A DNA stretch of 64,000 nt from Anaerolineales bacterium (GTDB taxonomy: Bacteria; Chloroflexota; Anaerolineae; Anaerolineales; Villigracilaceae), in NCBI GenBank assembly GCA_030680795.1, contig JAUXUL010000033.1:1-64000 (forward strand), given 5' to 3'. The translations under genes were made by a program, and so were the position numbers. A model generated the notes under the pieces. The model did not search any database and had not been told where the DNA came from. It saw only the letters and a list, made by a program, of their open reading frames with translations. Below are positions 16,136 through 24,255 of this stretch, piece after piece. How positions within the stretch are numbered: position 1 is the stretch's first letter; every line of letters starts with the position of its first letter.

Positions 16136-16213
16136 TTAACGCGTCAACATCGCTTCCAAATTCTTTTTTACCGCTCCCCATTCCGTATCCAGAATGCTGT
16201 AATAAATAGAATC
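16136..16213 (-). pseudogene. Remnant of a GNAT acetyltransferase C-terminus
   Basis: Encodes DSIYYSILDTEWGAVKKN and a few more residues to a stop. It matches the end of the intact GNAT at 17877-18488 (DSVYYSILDTEWVSVKTN) nearly residue for residue. An upstream in-frame stop shows the rest is gone. The remnant and the intact gene lie on either side of the nitronate monooxygenase gene. Confidence 0.8.
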
Positions 16214-16220
16214 ACTGCAT

Positions 16221-16226
16221 TATAAT
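16221..16226 (+). promoter_or_regulatory. Candidate -10 box for the nitronate monooxygenase gene
   Basis: TATAAT 70 bases before the ATG; no clear -35. Confidence 0.4.
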
Positions 16227-16295
16227 CAGGGTTACAAACAAGATCACCTGCCATTATTGGTGACTACGATTTGATTTTAGGAACTGGAGTAATGA

Positions 16296-17750
16296 ATGAA
16301 TCTACCCAAGTTAATACAAGGCGGCATGGGTGTCGCCATCTCCGATTGGCGGCTGGCAAAAGCCGTTTCAAAACTCGGACAGTTGGGCGTGGTATCGGGA
16401 ACAGGCATAAGCCGCGTGCTAGCCAGCCGCCTGATGGATGGCGACCTGAGTGGAAACGTCCGCCGCGCACTGGCAAATTTTTCACTGCCTGAGCCCGTGC
16501 AGAGCATCATCAACCGCTACTACACCCCCGGCGGAAAATCACCAGAGACACCCTACAAAACGCCTGCAGCTTATACCATCAAGCCGCCGAAGTTCCTCGA
16601 TCAGATCACAGCGATTGCGAATTTCGTCGAAGTCTTTCTCGCAAAAGAAGGACACAATGGCGTCGTCGGCATCAACCTGTTGGAAAAAGTGCAGATGCCG
16701 AACCTGGCCTCGCTCTATGGCGCAATGCTGGCCGGGGTGGATGTAGTACTGATGGGCGCAGGCATCCCCACGCAAATTGCAGGAATACTGGATAAGCTGA
16801 GGCACCACGAACCGGTCTCATACCGCGTTGATGTGCACGGCGCGGAAAAAGATGACGACCATCGCATCCACTTTGATCCAGAGAGCGTTTTCCCCGGCAT
16901 TGCCAAACTCGTCGGAAAACTCAAGCGACCCAAATTTTTACCCATCATCTCCTCAGTAGTGCTGGCGCAGGCTTTGATCAAACGCAGCGAAGCCCCAGTG
17001 GATGGATTCGTGATCGAAGGTCCAACTGCTGGAGGTCACAATGCCCCGCCACGAGGCGCAGTCAACTTGAATGAAAAAGGTGAACCGATCTACGGCGAAA
17101 AAGATGTAGTGGATCTGGAGAAGATGAAACTTTTGGGCTTGCCTTTCTGGCTCGCTGGTGGGTACGGAAATCCGAAACAAGTACAGGCGGCGTTGGATGC
17201 CGGCGCGGCAGGTGTGCAAGTGGGTACGGCATTTTCCCTGTGCGCCGAATCGGGTATGAGAGATGATTTGAAAAAACGCCTGCTTCGCAAAGTGCTGGAT
17301 GAAGAAGCGCAAGTGTTCACCAGTCCCCTCACTTCGCCGACCGGCTTCCCCTTCAAGGTTGCTCAACTGGAAGGCACACTCTCAGAGCCAGAAGCCTATG
17401 AAGTACGCAATCGAATTTGCGACCTTGGTTTTCTTCGCATCCTTTATAAGAGGGAGGATGGCTCGGTCGGTTATCGTTGCGCCTCCGAACCAGTGGATGC
17501 ATTTGTAAAAAAGGGCGGCGCCATTGAAGACACTGTCAACCGCTCCTGCCTGTGCAACAACCTGACAGCCACTGCCGGCTTTCCTCAAATCCGCAAGGAT
17601 GGCTACGTGGAACAACCGATCATCACCTCTGGCGATGACCTGGTGGCAGCAGGTCAGTTCCTTAAAGAGGGCAAAACCAGCTATTCCGCCGAAGATGTAA
17701 TCTCGTATCTTCTTGACCCCTTCTTGAGGCCAAGCCTTGCTACTGGATAA
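16296..17750 (+). CDS. Nitronate monooxygenase-like FMN enzyme
   Basis: 484-residue TIM-barrel flavoprotein of the 2-nitropropane dioxygenase/nitronate monooxygenase superfamily (COG2070). Seen: QGGMGVAIS near the N-terminus (phosphate/FMN loop), EGPTAGGHNAPPRG in the middle with the catalytic-type His, LAGGYGNPKQVQAALDAGAAGVQVGTAFSLC for FMN binding. It is longer than the ~330-residue classical enzymes; the extra C-terminal part (VKKGGAIEDTVNRSCLCNNL...) is Cys-containing and belongs to a subgroup with unassigned substrate. The true reaction is uncertain. Confidence 0.82.
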   Translation: MNLPKLIQGGMGVAISDWRLAKAVSKLGQLGVVSGTGISRVLASRLMDGDLSGNVRRALANFSLPEPVQSIINRYYTPGGKSPETPYKTPAAYTIKPPKFLDQITAIANFVEVFLAKEGHNGVVGINLLEKVQMPNLASLYGAMLAGVDVVLMGAGIPTQIAGILDKLRHHEPVSYRVDVHGAEKDDDHRIHFDPESVFPGIAKLVGKLKRPKFLPIISSVVLAQALIKRSEAPVDGFVIEGPTAGGHNAPPRGAVNLNEKGEPIYGEKDVVDLEKMKLLGLPFWLAGGYGNPKQVQAALDAGAAGVQVGTAFSLCAESGMRDDLKKRLLRKVLDEEAQVFTSPLTSPTGFPFKVAQLEGTLSEPEAYEVRNRICDLGFLRILYKREDGSVGYRCASEPVDAFVKKGGAIEDTVNRSCLCNNLTATAGFPQIRKDGYVEQPIITSGDDLVAAGQFLKEGKTSYSAEDVISYLLDPFLRPSLATG

Positions 17751-17782
17751 GGATTTCCCACCACCCCGAATCGAACAACAAA

Positions 17783-17824
17783 TAATCCCCGTAATCAACT
17801 ATTATTGGTTACGGGGATTATTAT
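17783..17824 (+). terminator. Hairpin terminator
   Basis: TAATCCCCGTAA with its complement TTACGGGGATTA around a short loop, then TTATTA. Located 33 bases after the nitronate monooxygenase stop. Confidence 0.7.
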
Positions 17825-17876
17825 TAGATATTTTATAGCTGAGATATCCGCCTGCAACTTACCTGCTTATTCAAAA

Positions 17877-18488
17877 TTACAAATCCGGCTGCTCGTACCT
17901 TCTCATCATTGCTTCCAAATTCGTTTTTACACTCACCCATTCCGTATCCAAAATGCTGTAATAAACAGAATCGCGATACCTGCCGTCTGGCAATATCATG
18001 TGGTTGCGGAGAATTCCTTCCTTCTTAGCACCCAGCCTTTCTATCGCTTTCTGTGAACGCTCGTTCAGCAAGTCCGTCTTCAACTGCACCCGGATACAAT
18101 TCAATGTCTCGAAAGCATGGGTCAGCAACAGGTATTTACATTCTGTATTAACAGGTGTACGCTGGAAATCCAGTCCATACCACGTGCCGCCAATTTCCAG
18201 TCCGCGGTCATTGGGGATGATATTCAAGTAGCGTGTCGCCCCGGCCACGCGCCCCGAAGCAGTATGAATCACAACGAAAGGCAAGTCTGTCCCTTTTTCG
18301 GCTCGGCTGAGAATATCCGAGACCCAATGCCTCATATCTTCTTCAGTTTTAATATCTCCATACACCATAAAATCCCAAAAGTTTTGCCCAATACCAATTT
18401 CAGCCAAACCAGGGATGTGCGCCTCCGTCAGCGGCTCGAGGCGGACATGTTTTCCCTGCAAAGTAACCGGCTTAACCCAATTTGTCAT
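17877..18488 (-). CDS. GNAT N-acetyltransferase (RimJ/RimL-like)
   Basis: Transfers an acetyl group from acetyl-CoA, probably to a protein N-terminus or small amine. 203 residues from MTNWVKPVTLQGKHVRLEPLTEAHI, chosen because GGGAG precedes this ATG and the homology starts here. Family features: HVRLEPLTEAHIPGL at the N-terminus, the LGAKKEGILRNHM motif typical of RimJ-like enzymes, and RYRDSVYYSIL at the end. Located 30 bases downstream of murE, likely in its operon. Its last 25 codons are duplicated at 16136-16213. Confidence 0.88.
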   Translation of the reverse strand: MTNWVKPVTLQGKHVRLEPLTEAHIPGLAEIGIGQNFWDFMVYGDIKTEEDMRHWVSDILSRAEKGTDLPFVVIHTASGRVAGATRYLNIIPNDRGLEIGGTWYGLDFQRTPVNTECKYLLLTHAFETLNCIRVQLKTDLLNERSQKAIERLGAKKEGILRNHMILPDGRYRDSVYYSILDTEWVSVKTNLEAMMRRYEQPDL

Positions 18489-18517
18489 TTTATTCTCCCA
18501 AACAATTTTACTGTTCT

Positions 18518-20131
18518 TTATCCCTTCAACCATTCCTCTTCCTGCTTATCCTGCGAAGGCAGGTACGGCATCCTGGGTCCATCGAGCCCTAATAACCCGG
18601 CAAGCGCCGCCTTCATTGCAGTGCGGTCATCCCAAAGATATTCTGTCCTGCCAAAACACATGGACTGTTCATGCCCTTTGCCGCATGACAGCACGACATC
18701 CCCTTCCTTTGCAAGACGAAGCGCAAATTTGATCGCCTCGCCTCGGTCTGGAACACGCCAGAACGTCTCCCCCTCGCGTCCGCTTTTGGACCTGGCGCCT
18801 GCCGCCATCTCCTCAAGGATGCCGTCCAGCGACTCAGTGCGCGGGTCTTCAGCCGTCAACACTGACAAATCAGCCAACTCAATCGAGGTTTCCGCCATCA
18901 TGCGGCGCTTCTCTTTATCCCGTAAGCCAGCCGAGCCAAACACGGAAATGACTCTGCCCTTTTCCCTCAGCCCAGCCCCTCTCCCTTTGGGAAAGGGTTT
19001 AGAGGTGAGGGCGCGTCCCGCTTCCAAGGCCACTTTTAAAGCATTCGGCGTATGAGCAAAATCCACAATCGCGATGAAATTTTGGCCCAACGATATATTT
19101 TCCATGCGCCCAGGCAGGGCAAGCAGCGAAGCGATTCCTTGCGCCGCTATCTGCGGATCAATTCCCAAACCATAAACAGTTGCTGTCAACGCGGCCAGGC
19201 AATTCGGGACGTTGTACGCGCCCACTAATTTACTTGAAGTGCCTACGCGAAAGTCCTTCGAGACCGCAGTGAAGTTAATACCCATTGAAGTAGTTCCAAT
19301 ATTTTCAGCGCGGACATCCGCATTGCCGCCTAAACCATAATTCAATTTATTGACCTTGATAAGGCCATTTAGAAAATCAAAGGATTTGACATCATCGCGA
19401 TTGATGACACCCAATCGCGGATTACCTTGCGGTTTTTCTTTTGTCTGCTCAAGGCTTGAAAATAACCTTGCTTTGGCAGCGCGGTAGTTTTCGTAATTTC
19501 CGTGCTCGTCCATGTGTTCATGCGTAATGTTAGTGACCACGCCAATGTCAAACTCGCAGGCATCCACACGATACTGCGCCCAGCCGTGGGAAGTAGTTTC
19601 GAGCACAACATGGGTCAAGCCTGCCTCCACCATCTTCGCAAGGTAATTTTGTACATCATGTGCATCAGGTGTGGTGACGTGGAAACCCGTATCCAGCACT
19701 TTATCGCCAATTACTGCATTGACTGTCGAGACCATGCCTGCTTTGATGTTCGCCGCAACAAGAATCTTGTAAATGAGATTACTGGTTGTAGTCTTACCAT
19801 CCGTGCCGGTGACGCCGATCACTGTCAGCTTGCGGGCAGGCCAATTGTAAAACGCGGCAGATAACCAGGTCAGGGCTTGACGCGGGTTTTCGAGTCGAAT
19901 GTATGGGACGGAGAGCCCATCCAAATCCTTATCCCCTATAACCGCGGCGGCTCCATTGTCAATTGCTTTTTGGATGAAATCGTGGCCATCCACGCTGCCT
20001 CCCTTCATGGCGACAAACAAATGGCCGGGGTTTATTGCGCGGCTATCAATGGAAATGCCTATGATCTCAACATCTTGAATATTTGATGGGAAAGAAAGTG
20101 GAAGGTCAACAAACAAGTTTTTTAGTAACAT
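18518..20131 (-). CDS. murE: UDP-N-acetylmuramyl-tripeptide synthetase
   Basis: Cytosolic Mur ligase adding the third residue to the peptidoglycan stem peptide. 537 residues. P-loop GVTGTDGKTTT near residue 104; the Mur middle-domain motif VLETTSHG; NITHEHMDEHGNYENY; and the specificity loop EDPRTES, in which the Arg points to a diamino acid such as meso-DAP rather than Lys, though the usual Asn is replaced by Asp. A 16-residue stretch around residue 374-390 (TSKPFPKG...) is an in-frame palindromic insertion between the GRALT and GRVISV segments. Shows that the organism makes peptidoglycan precursors. Confidence 0.93.
   Translation of the reverse strand: MLLKNLFVDLPLSFPSNIQDVEIIGISIDSRAINPGHLFVAMKGGSVDGHDFIQKAIDNGAAAVIGDKDLDGLSVPYIRLENPRQALTWLSAAFYNWPARKLTVIGVTGTDGKTTTSNLIYKILVAANIKAGMVSTVNAVIGDKVLDTGFHVTTPDAHDVQNYLAKMVEAGLTHVVLETTSHGWAQYRVDACEFDIGVVTNITHEHMDEHGNYENYRAAKARLFSSLEQTKEKPQGNPRLGVINRDDVKSFDFLNGLIKVNKLNYGLGGNADVRAENIGTTSMGINFTAVSKDFRVGTSSKLVGAYNVPNCLAALTATVYGLGIDPQIAAQGIASLLALPGRMENISLGQNFIAIVDFAHTPNALKVALEAGRALTSKPFPKGRGAGLREKGRVISVFGSAGLRDKEKRRMMAETSIELADLSVLTAEDPRTESLDGILEEMAAGARSKSGREGETFWRVPDRGEAIKFALRLAKEGDVVLSCGKGHEQSMCFGRTEYLWDDRTAMKAALAGLLGLDGPRMPYLPSQDKQEEEWLKG
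18963..19010. repeat. 48-bp palindromic element in frame inside murE
   Basis: Outer arms CCCTCA/TGAGGG and inner CCCTTTGGGAAAGGG. 48 bases equals 16 codons, so the frame is kept. Related to CCCTC-type palindromes between genes at 30412, 31716, 35748 and 56102. Confidence 0.75.
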
Positions 20132-20228
20132 TTATCTTTGTTCATCTCCGTGGTCAAAGTTTAACAAAAAAGGGTCCTGGTAATTTTACCAAAACCCTTC
20201 CTGTAAACGACCAAAGTCGTGATTACGC

Positions 20229-20945
20229 TTACTTCAATGTCTGGCGCAGACCTTCGAGTTTGCCAGCCACGGAACCATCAAGCACCTTGTCACCGATTTT
20301 GATGACGAGACCGCCAAGAATGGAGGGATCCACCTTGAAGGAAACTTCCTTCGCAGAGACGTTCTTCTTGACAGATTGTTGTTCATCGCTGGTAAGGGGC
20401 AGGGCGCTGGTCACTATCGCAGAATCGCCTGTGAAGCCTTCCGCCACAACAACCTTGCCGCCTTTCACACCCGAGAAGAATTCGTCAATCAAAGCGCGCT
20501 GTTTTTTCTCGTCGAGAGTTTCGCCGACGAGTTTGTTCGCGGCGGCAATGGCGAGAGCGGCAACCTGGCCGCGCAGGTCGCCGAGAATACGATTGCGTTC
20601 GAGTTCAGCTTCGCCCATCGCGACTTCGCGAGCCTTGGCGGCTTCTGCTTCGGCGGCGGCTTTCACGTCCTTGCCTGCGGAGGCGGCGCGCTCAGTTGCC
20701 TGGCGGACTACCTTACCCGCTTCGGCTTGCGCGGCTGTGATAATTTTTGCGGCTTCCTTTTCAGCATTTGCGCGGGCTTCGGATGCAACGCGGGCATCTT
20801 CCAAGCCTTGCGCGATCTTATTTTTACGGGTCTCCATCATGTCCAGCATGGGTTTGTAAACCCACGCGTTCAATGTCAGCAAGACAATAATAAACGCGAT
20901 GATCTGAACAATGAGAAAACCGGGGCTAATTCCAAGCGCTGCCAT
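20229..20945 (-). CDS. atpF: ATP synthase F0 subunit b with a delta-like C-terminal domain
   Basis: 238 residues. One N-terminal membrane helix (residues 7-26), then the subunit b stalk: a long Ala/Glu/Lys-rich coiled coil to about residue 165. The last ~60 residues (ALPLTSDEQQSVKK..., VDPSILGGLVIKIGDKVLDGS) match the C-terminal domain of subunit delta. The N-terminal six-helix bundle of delta, which caps the F1 crown, is absent, so this is a partial b-delta fusion. It ends the F0 cluster; no F1 gene follows. Confidence 0.88.
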   Translation of the reverse strand: MAALGISPGFLIVQIIAFIIVLLTLNAWVYKPMLDMMETRKNKIAQGLEDARVASEARANAEKEAAKIITAAQAEAGKVVRQATERAASAGKDVKAAAEAEAAKAREVAMGEAELERNRILGDLRGQVAALAIAAANKLVGETLDEKKQRALIDEFFSGVKGGKVVVAEGFTGDSAIVTSALPLTSDEQQSVKKNVSAKEVSFKVDPSILGGLVIKIGDKVLDGSVAGKLEGLRQTLK

Positions 20946-20964
20946 ATTTCTATGCTCCTATGAG

Positions 20965-21207
20965 TTACACGACTTTGAAGAGCATCAGGAAGGCGATCAC
21001 CAGACAGTAGATCGCGATCGCTTCAGAGAACGCGATGCCCAGAATCATGTTGGTCAGCAGGTTGCCGTATGTATCCGGGTTGCGAGCCATGCCCGTCAGC
21101 GCGCCCTGCACGCTGAGTCCAATACCGACACCAGCGCCTGCGGCGCCGATCATTGCCAAGCCTGCGCCCACGTAGCGCATTCCATCCAAAAGAAATTGTC
21201 CATCCAT
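20965..21207 (-). CDS. atpE: ATP synthase F0 subunit c
   Basis: 80-residue hairpin of two membrane helices forming the rotor ring. Helix 1 carries the Gly pattern GAAGAGVGIG; the polar loop is ARNPD; the ion-binding carboxylate is E62 in AFSEAIAIY. The residue after Glu is Ala and the Gln of the sodium type is not at its position in helix 1, so a proton ring is more likely than a sodium ring (inference). Confidence 0.96.
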   Translation of the reverse strand: MDGQFLLDGMRYVGAGLAMIGAAGAGVGIGLSVQGALTGMARNPDTYGNLLTNMILGIAFSEAIAIYCLVIAFLMLFKVV

Positions 21208-21275
21208 GTTGCAAACCTCCTAAGGTTTATTCTAATAATGTAAATTATTCCGACGAGTACCTGTCGAAACCGAAA

Positions 21276-22268
21276 TTAATGCTCGGCGTGTTCTTCGCCG
21301 CCGTGACCCTGCGTGGCTTGCGCCATAAAGACCATGGTCAACATACCGAACACGAACGCCTGAATGATGCCGACAAACAATTCAAACATCATGATCATTG
21401 CGGGCAGAATGGAAATACGTCCCAACAGGCCCGCAACGATGGCAACCAACACGACACCCGCGAACATATTACCGAAAAGACGGAAGGCAAACGAGAGTAT
21501 CTTCGAGAGTTCAGAGATCAACTCAAGTAAGCCGACTAAAAAGTCCATCGCGCCAAAGAACGGCACCTGGAACATGCGGCGGGTATTGAAGAATTTGCTC
21601 AAATAGCCAAGTCCCTGCGCGCGGAAGCCGATGTATTGAATCGCCACTACCGCAATAATAGCGAGCGAAGCGGTGAAGTTCAAATCCACGGAGATGCCGC
21701 GGAAGAACGGGGCGAGAATGTAACCGCCTTCTTCCACTTTGGCAGGCAAAAGGCTCGACCAATTGCCAAAGAGAGGCGCAATCGCGTGACCTTCCCCATG
21801 CGCGGGGTGCAAAATGCCGATCGACTCAAAACCAGGGATCAACTTGAGCAGGTTCGCAAACAACACATAGATCATGATCGTCGCAAACCAGGGGAAGATC
21901 GCCCTCGCCCACTTTGTTCCCGCAGAACCTTCGGTAAGGTTGTAAAGCACTTCGAGAATGCCTTCCATCACATTACCGATGCCGCGCGGCACGAGGTCGG
22001 TATTTTGACTCTTCTTCAAAGAACGATTGGTAAAGAACGCAATCACCACCAGCAGGACAAGAGTCACAGCCAGTGTCGGCATCGTGTTCACCAAATACAA
22101 CGGACCCAGGCCGAGAAAATTCTCAGCGATAGGTTCTTCAATTAATTTTTCAGCGGCAACTGCGATCTCAGGTTGTACAGGGATATAAATCCCGCCCAGA
22201 ATAAAACCAGCGATCATCAACACTAGAACAATCCAGCGCCGCCACGGGGTACGTTTTTGGGTTTCCAA
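21276..22268 (-). CDS. atpB: ATP synthase F0 subunit a
   Basis: 330-residue stator channel protein with about six membrane helices. The essential Arg is in SFAFRLFGNMFAG, and the C-terminal helix has the usual VFGMLTMVFMAQA form. The C-terminus is His-rich (HGGEEHAEH). It has a longer N-terminal extracytoplasmic segment than the 270-residue E. coli protein. Between atpI and atpE in a minus-strand operon. Confidence 0.95.
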   Translation of the reverse strand: METQKRTPWRRWIVLVLMIAGFILGGIYIPVQPEIAVAAEKLIEEPIAENFLGLGPLYLVNTMPTLAVTLVLLVVIAFFTNRSLKKSQNTDLVPRGIGNVMEGILEVLYNLTEGSAGTKWARAIFPWFATIMIYVLFANLLKLIPGFESIGILHPAHGEGHAIAPLFGNWSSLLPAKVEEGGYILAPFFRGISVDLNFTASLAIIAVVAIQYIGFRAQGLGYLSKFFNTRRMFQVPFFGAMDFLVGLLELISELSKILSFAFRLFGNMFAGVVLVAIVAGLLGRISILPAMIMMFELFVGIIQAFVFGMLTMVFMAQATQGHGGEEHAEH

Positions 22269-22277
22269 GCCCGCCTC

Positions 22278-22553
22278 CTAAGCAGTAGTTTTTTTCTCTT
22301 CGGTCTCATATTTTTCCTTCAGCTGCGCCAGCGCTTTCCGCGAGACGTACAGCATCAGGATCACCGAAAGAGGGATTCCAGCAAACAACAACGCCAGCGT
22401 AAAAACTGGCTTCGTTCCAAACATATTATCAAGCCACAACCCGCCATAAATAGAAGCCAGAATGACCGCCAGGGTCAAACAGCCCACCTGACCGATCACA
22501 ACGATCAGCAAGGTGCTGATCATATTTCGACGATTATCATCCGATTGTGCCAT
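22278..22553 (-). CDS. atpI: AtpI/AtpZ-like small membrane protein
   Basis: 91 residues with two hydrophobic helices (about 14-36 and 48-70) and a charged C-terminus. Size, topology (GGLWLDNMFGTKP between the helices) and position at the head of the atp cluster match the AtpZ/AtpI family, thought to help c-ring assembly or cation supply. Nine bases upstream of atpB. Its ATG lies only 8 bases after a consensus -10 box, so the mRNA is probably leaderless or nearly so. Confidence 0.85.
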   Translation of the reverse strand: MAQSDDNRRNMISTLLIVVIGQVGCLTLAVILASIYGGLWLDNMFGTKPVFTLALLFAGIPLSVILMLYVSRKALAQLKEKYETEEKKTTA

Positions 22554-22561
22554 GTCGTACG

Positions 22562-22591
22562 ATTATAACTGACAGGTCTAAGGGATGTCAA
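22562..22591 (-). promoter_or_regulatory. Consensus promoter of the atp operon
   Basis: On the minus strand TTGACA (22591-22586), an 18-base spacer, then TATAAT (22567-22562): both boxes are perfect. The expected start point falls at or just before the atpI ATG (22553). Confidence 0.85.
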
Positions 22592-22609
22592 ACAATAATT
22601 GATTTCGAT

Positions 22610-22658
22610 GCGGCGGCGGGACTTGACACATATTTTGACCTGCCATAACACCGCCGCC
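22610..22658 (-). terminator. Hairpin between nuoN and atpI
   Basis: GCGGCGG/CCGCCGC arms around a 30-base loop. It lies 149 bases after nuoN on the minus strand and just before the atp promoter. No clear T-run, so terminator function is tentative. The rest of the 22592-22806 gap holds nothing recognisable. Confidence 0.4.
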
Positions 22659-22806
22659 TATTCAATCAACTCCGTTTCTTTCCTGACTTGAGGCCTGATT
22701 CTGTCACGAAGGAGTGCGTCACACCTGGCAGATAAACGCGCCTCCATAATGAGATGAATCTACTCTGCAAGCGGAACTTCTTAATGAAGGTGCGGCCCAC
22801 ACGCGG

Positions 22807-24255
22807 CTAATACAAATTCAGCGCCGCAGCATCAGACCAACTGAACCACGGAGCGAATACAGTGCCAATCAGGATCACGCCGAGCATCAACACAGCCAAC
22901 GCAATGGCATACGAACGAGTCAACGGGATGGGGTGATTCTCTTCATCTTCATTCGGCATGCGATAAAGATAAACGTACTTCATCGCATTGAGATAGTAGT
23001 ACACGCCGATGATGGAATTGAGGATACCGACGATCACCAGCCATGTGTAATTGGCCTGCACACCCGCGGCAAAGACAAAGATCTTCGCCACGAAGCCACC
23101 GAAAGGCGGCATGCCCGTCAGCGACAGGAACGCGGCCAGCATCATCAATGCCAGCCATGGATTGCGGCGGCTCATACCTGCATAGTCTTTGATATCGTCG
23201 AGGCCGGTCACACGACTGAATGCCATGACCACACCGAAGGCGAGCAGGTTGGTTGCGATATATGCCGCGAGATAAAAGACCACACTCGCCGCACCCAATT
23301 GACTAAATGCAACCACACCGATCAACGCATAGCCCGCATGCGCAATGGATGAATACGCAAGCAGGCGCTTGACGTTTGTCTGCGAAATCGCTAGCAGGTT
23401 GCCGACCGTCATGGTGAGGGCAGAAAGAGCCGCGAGGATCAACGTCCACGAGGGGGCGAAATCGGGGAAGGCAACGAAGAATAAGCGAACGACGACCGCA
23501 AAGCCCGCAGCTTTGGAAGCCGTTGAGAGGAAGCCGGCCACAGGGGTCGGCGAGCCTTCATATACATCGGGTGCCCAGAATTGGAATGGAACAATGGCGA
23601 TCTTGAAGCCAATTCCCACAAGGATAAGGGCCAATACACTGAATGCGAGCAAAGCAGAAAGGTTGCCGGCAGCGAGTATTTCGGCAAGTTTGTAGATATT
23701 GGTCGTGCCGGCAAAACCAAAGATCAGGCTAAATCCATAGAGCATGACGGTGGAAGTCACTGTGCCAAACAGCAAATACTTGAAGCCCGCTTCGGTGGAG
23801 CGATCGTCAGCCAGTAAAAAGCCTGCGAGGATGTAAAGCGGAATGGAGGCGGTCTCAATCGCGAGGTAGAGCATGACCAGGTCGGCTGAAACAGCCATCA
23901 GGTTCATGCCGAGAAGCGAGACGAGGAGCAAAACATACGCCTCGCCGCGTTGTCCCGCTTTCTCGTGATCCATCAAAAGCAGGGCGGTCACAGCGGCAGC
24001 GAACATGAAGAGTATCTTGAAGAAGAATCCCAGCCAGTCGAAGCGGATCATGCCGCCCAGCACGGATGTCGGTTCGCCAGGCTGACCAAAGAGCAGGCTG
24101 ACGATCATGATAATGAAGAGTCCGCCCGCAGTGAGCCAGCCTGCATTGCGGCGTTGGTCTACTTTCCAGAACGGCTCAACGACGAGCAAAATCATGACGA
24201 GAGCGAGGATCAAAATTTCGGGGAGGATGGAAGCGAAAATTTGCGGAGTAAACAT
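22807..24255 (-). CDS. nuoN: NADH-quinone oxidoreductase subunit N
   Basis: 482-residue antiporter-like membrane subunit of complex I with about 14 helices. The conserved Glu of the proton channel is in LYLAIETASIPLYIL, and the conserved Lys regions lie in FQFWAPDVYEGSPTPVAGFLSTASKAAGF. Its ATG overlaps the nuoM stop by one base (TAATG). Last gene of the membrane-arm operon. Confidence 0.96.
   Translation of the reverse strand: MFTPQIFASILPEILILALVMILLVVEPFWKVDQRRNAGWLTAGGLFIIMIVSLLFGQPGEPTSVLGGMIRFDWLGFFFKILFMFAAAVTALLLMDHEKAGQRGEAYVLLLVSLLGMNLMAVSADLVMLYLAIETASIPLYILAGFLLADDRSTEAGFKYLLFGTVTSTVMLYGFSLIFGFAGTTNIYKLAEILAAGNLSALLAFSVLALILVGIGFKIAIVPFQFWAPDVYEGSPTPVAGFLSTASKAAGFAVVVRLFFVAFPDFAPSWTLILAALSALTMTVGNLLAISQTNVKRLLAYSSIAHAGYALIGVVAFSQLGAASVVFYLAAYIATNLLAFGVVMAFSRVTGLDDIKDYAGMSRRNPWLALMMLAAFLSLTGMPPFGGFVAKIFVFAAGVQANYTWLVIVGILNSIIGVYYYLNAMKYVYLYRMPNEDEENHPIPLTRSYAIALAVLMLGVILIGTVFAPWFSWSDAAALNLY

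Larger units (their letters stand above)
16065..16295. other. Gap with gene fragments between hicA and the nitronate monooxygenase gene
   Basis: An 18-codon frame (MTKLRVAVFLDLYGNKWD) overlaps the hicA stop and ends at 16121; it could be the remnant of a lost third gene. The minus strand then holds a GNAT C-terminal fragment (separate entry), followed by a plus-strand -10 box. Confidence 0.45.

Noticed and set aside
18117-19055. 312-codon plus-strand frame opposite the GNAT and murE
   Set aside because: Ser/Arg-rich shadow translation; both minus-strand genes are clear homologs of known families.
20083-20859. 258-codon plus-strand frame opposite atpF
   Set aside because: Low-complexity Ala/Ser shadow of the coiled-coil region.
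20965-21207. Sodium-specific c-ring
   Set aside because: The helix 1 Gln and the Ser/Thr after the ion-binding Glu that mark sodium rings are not present.
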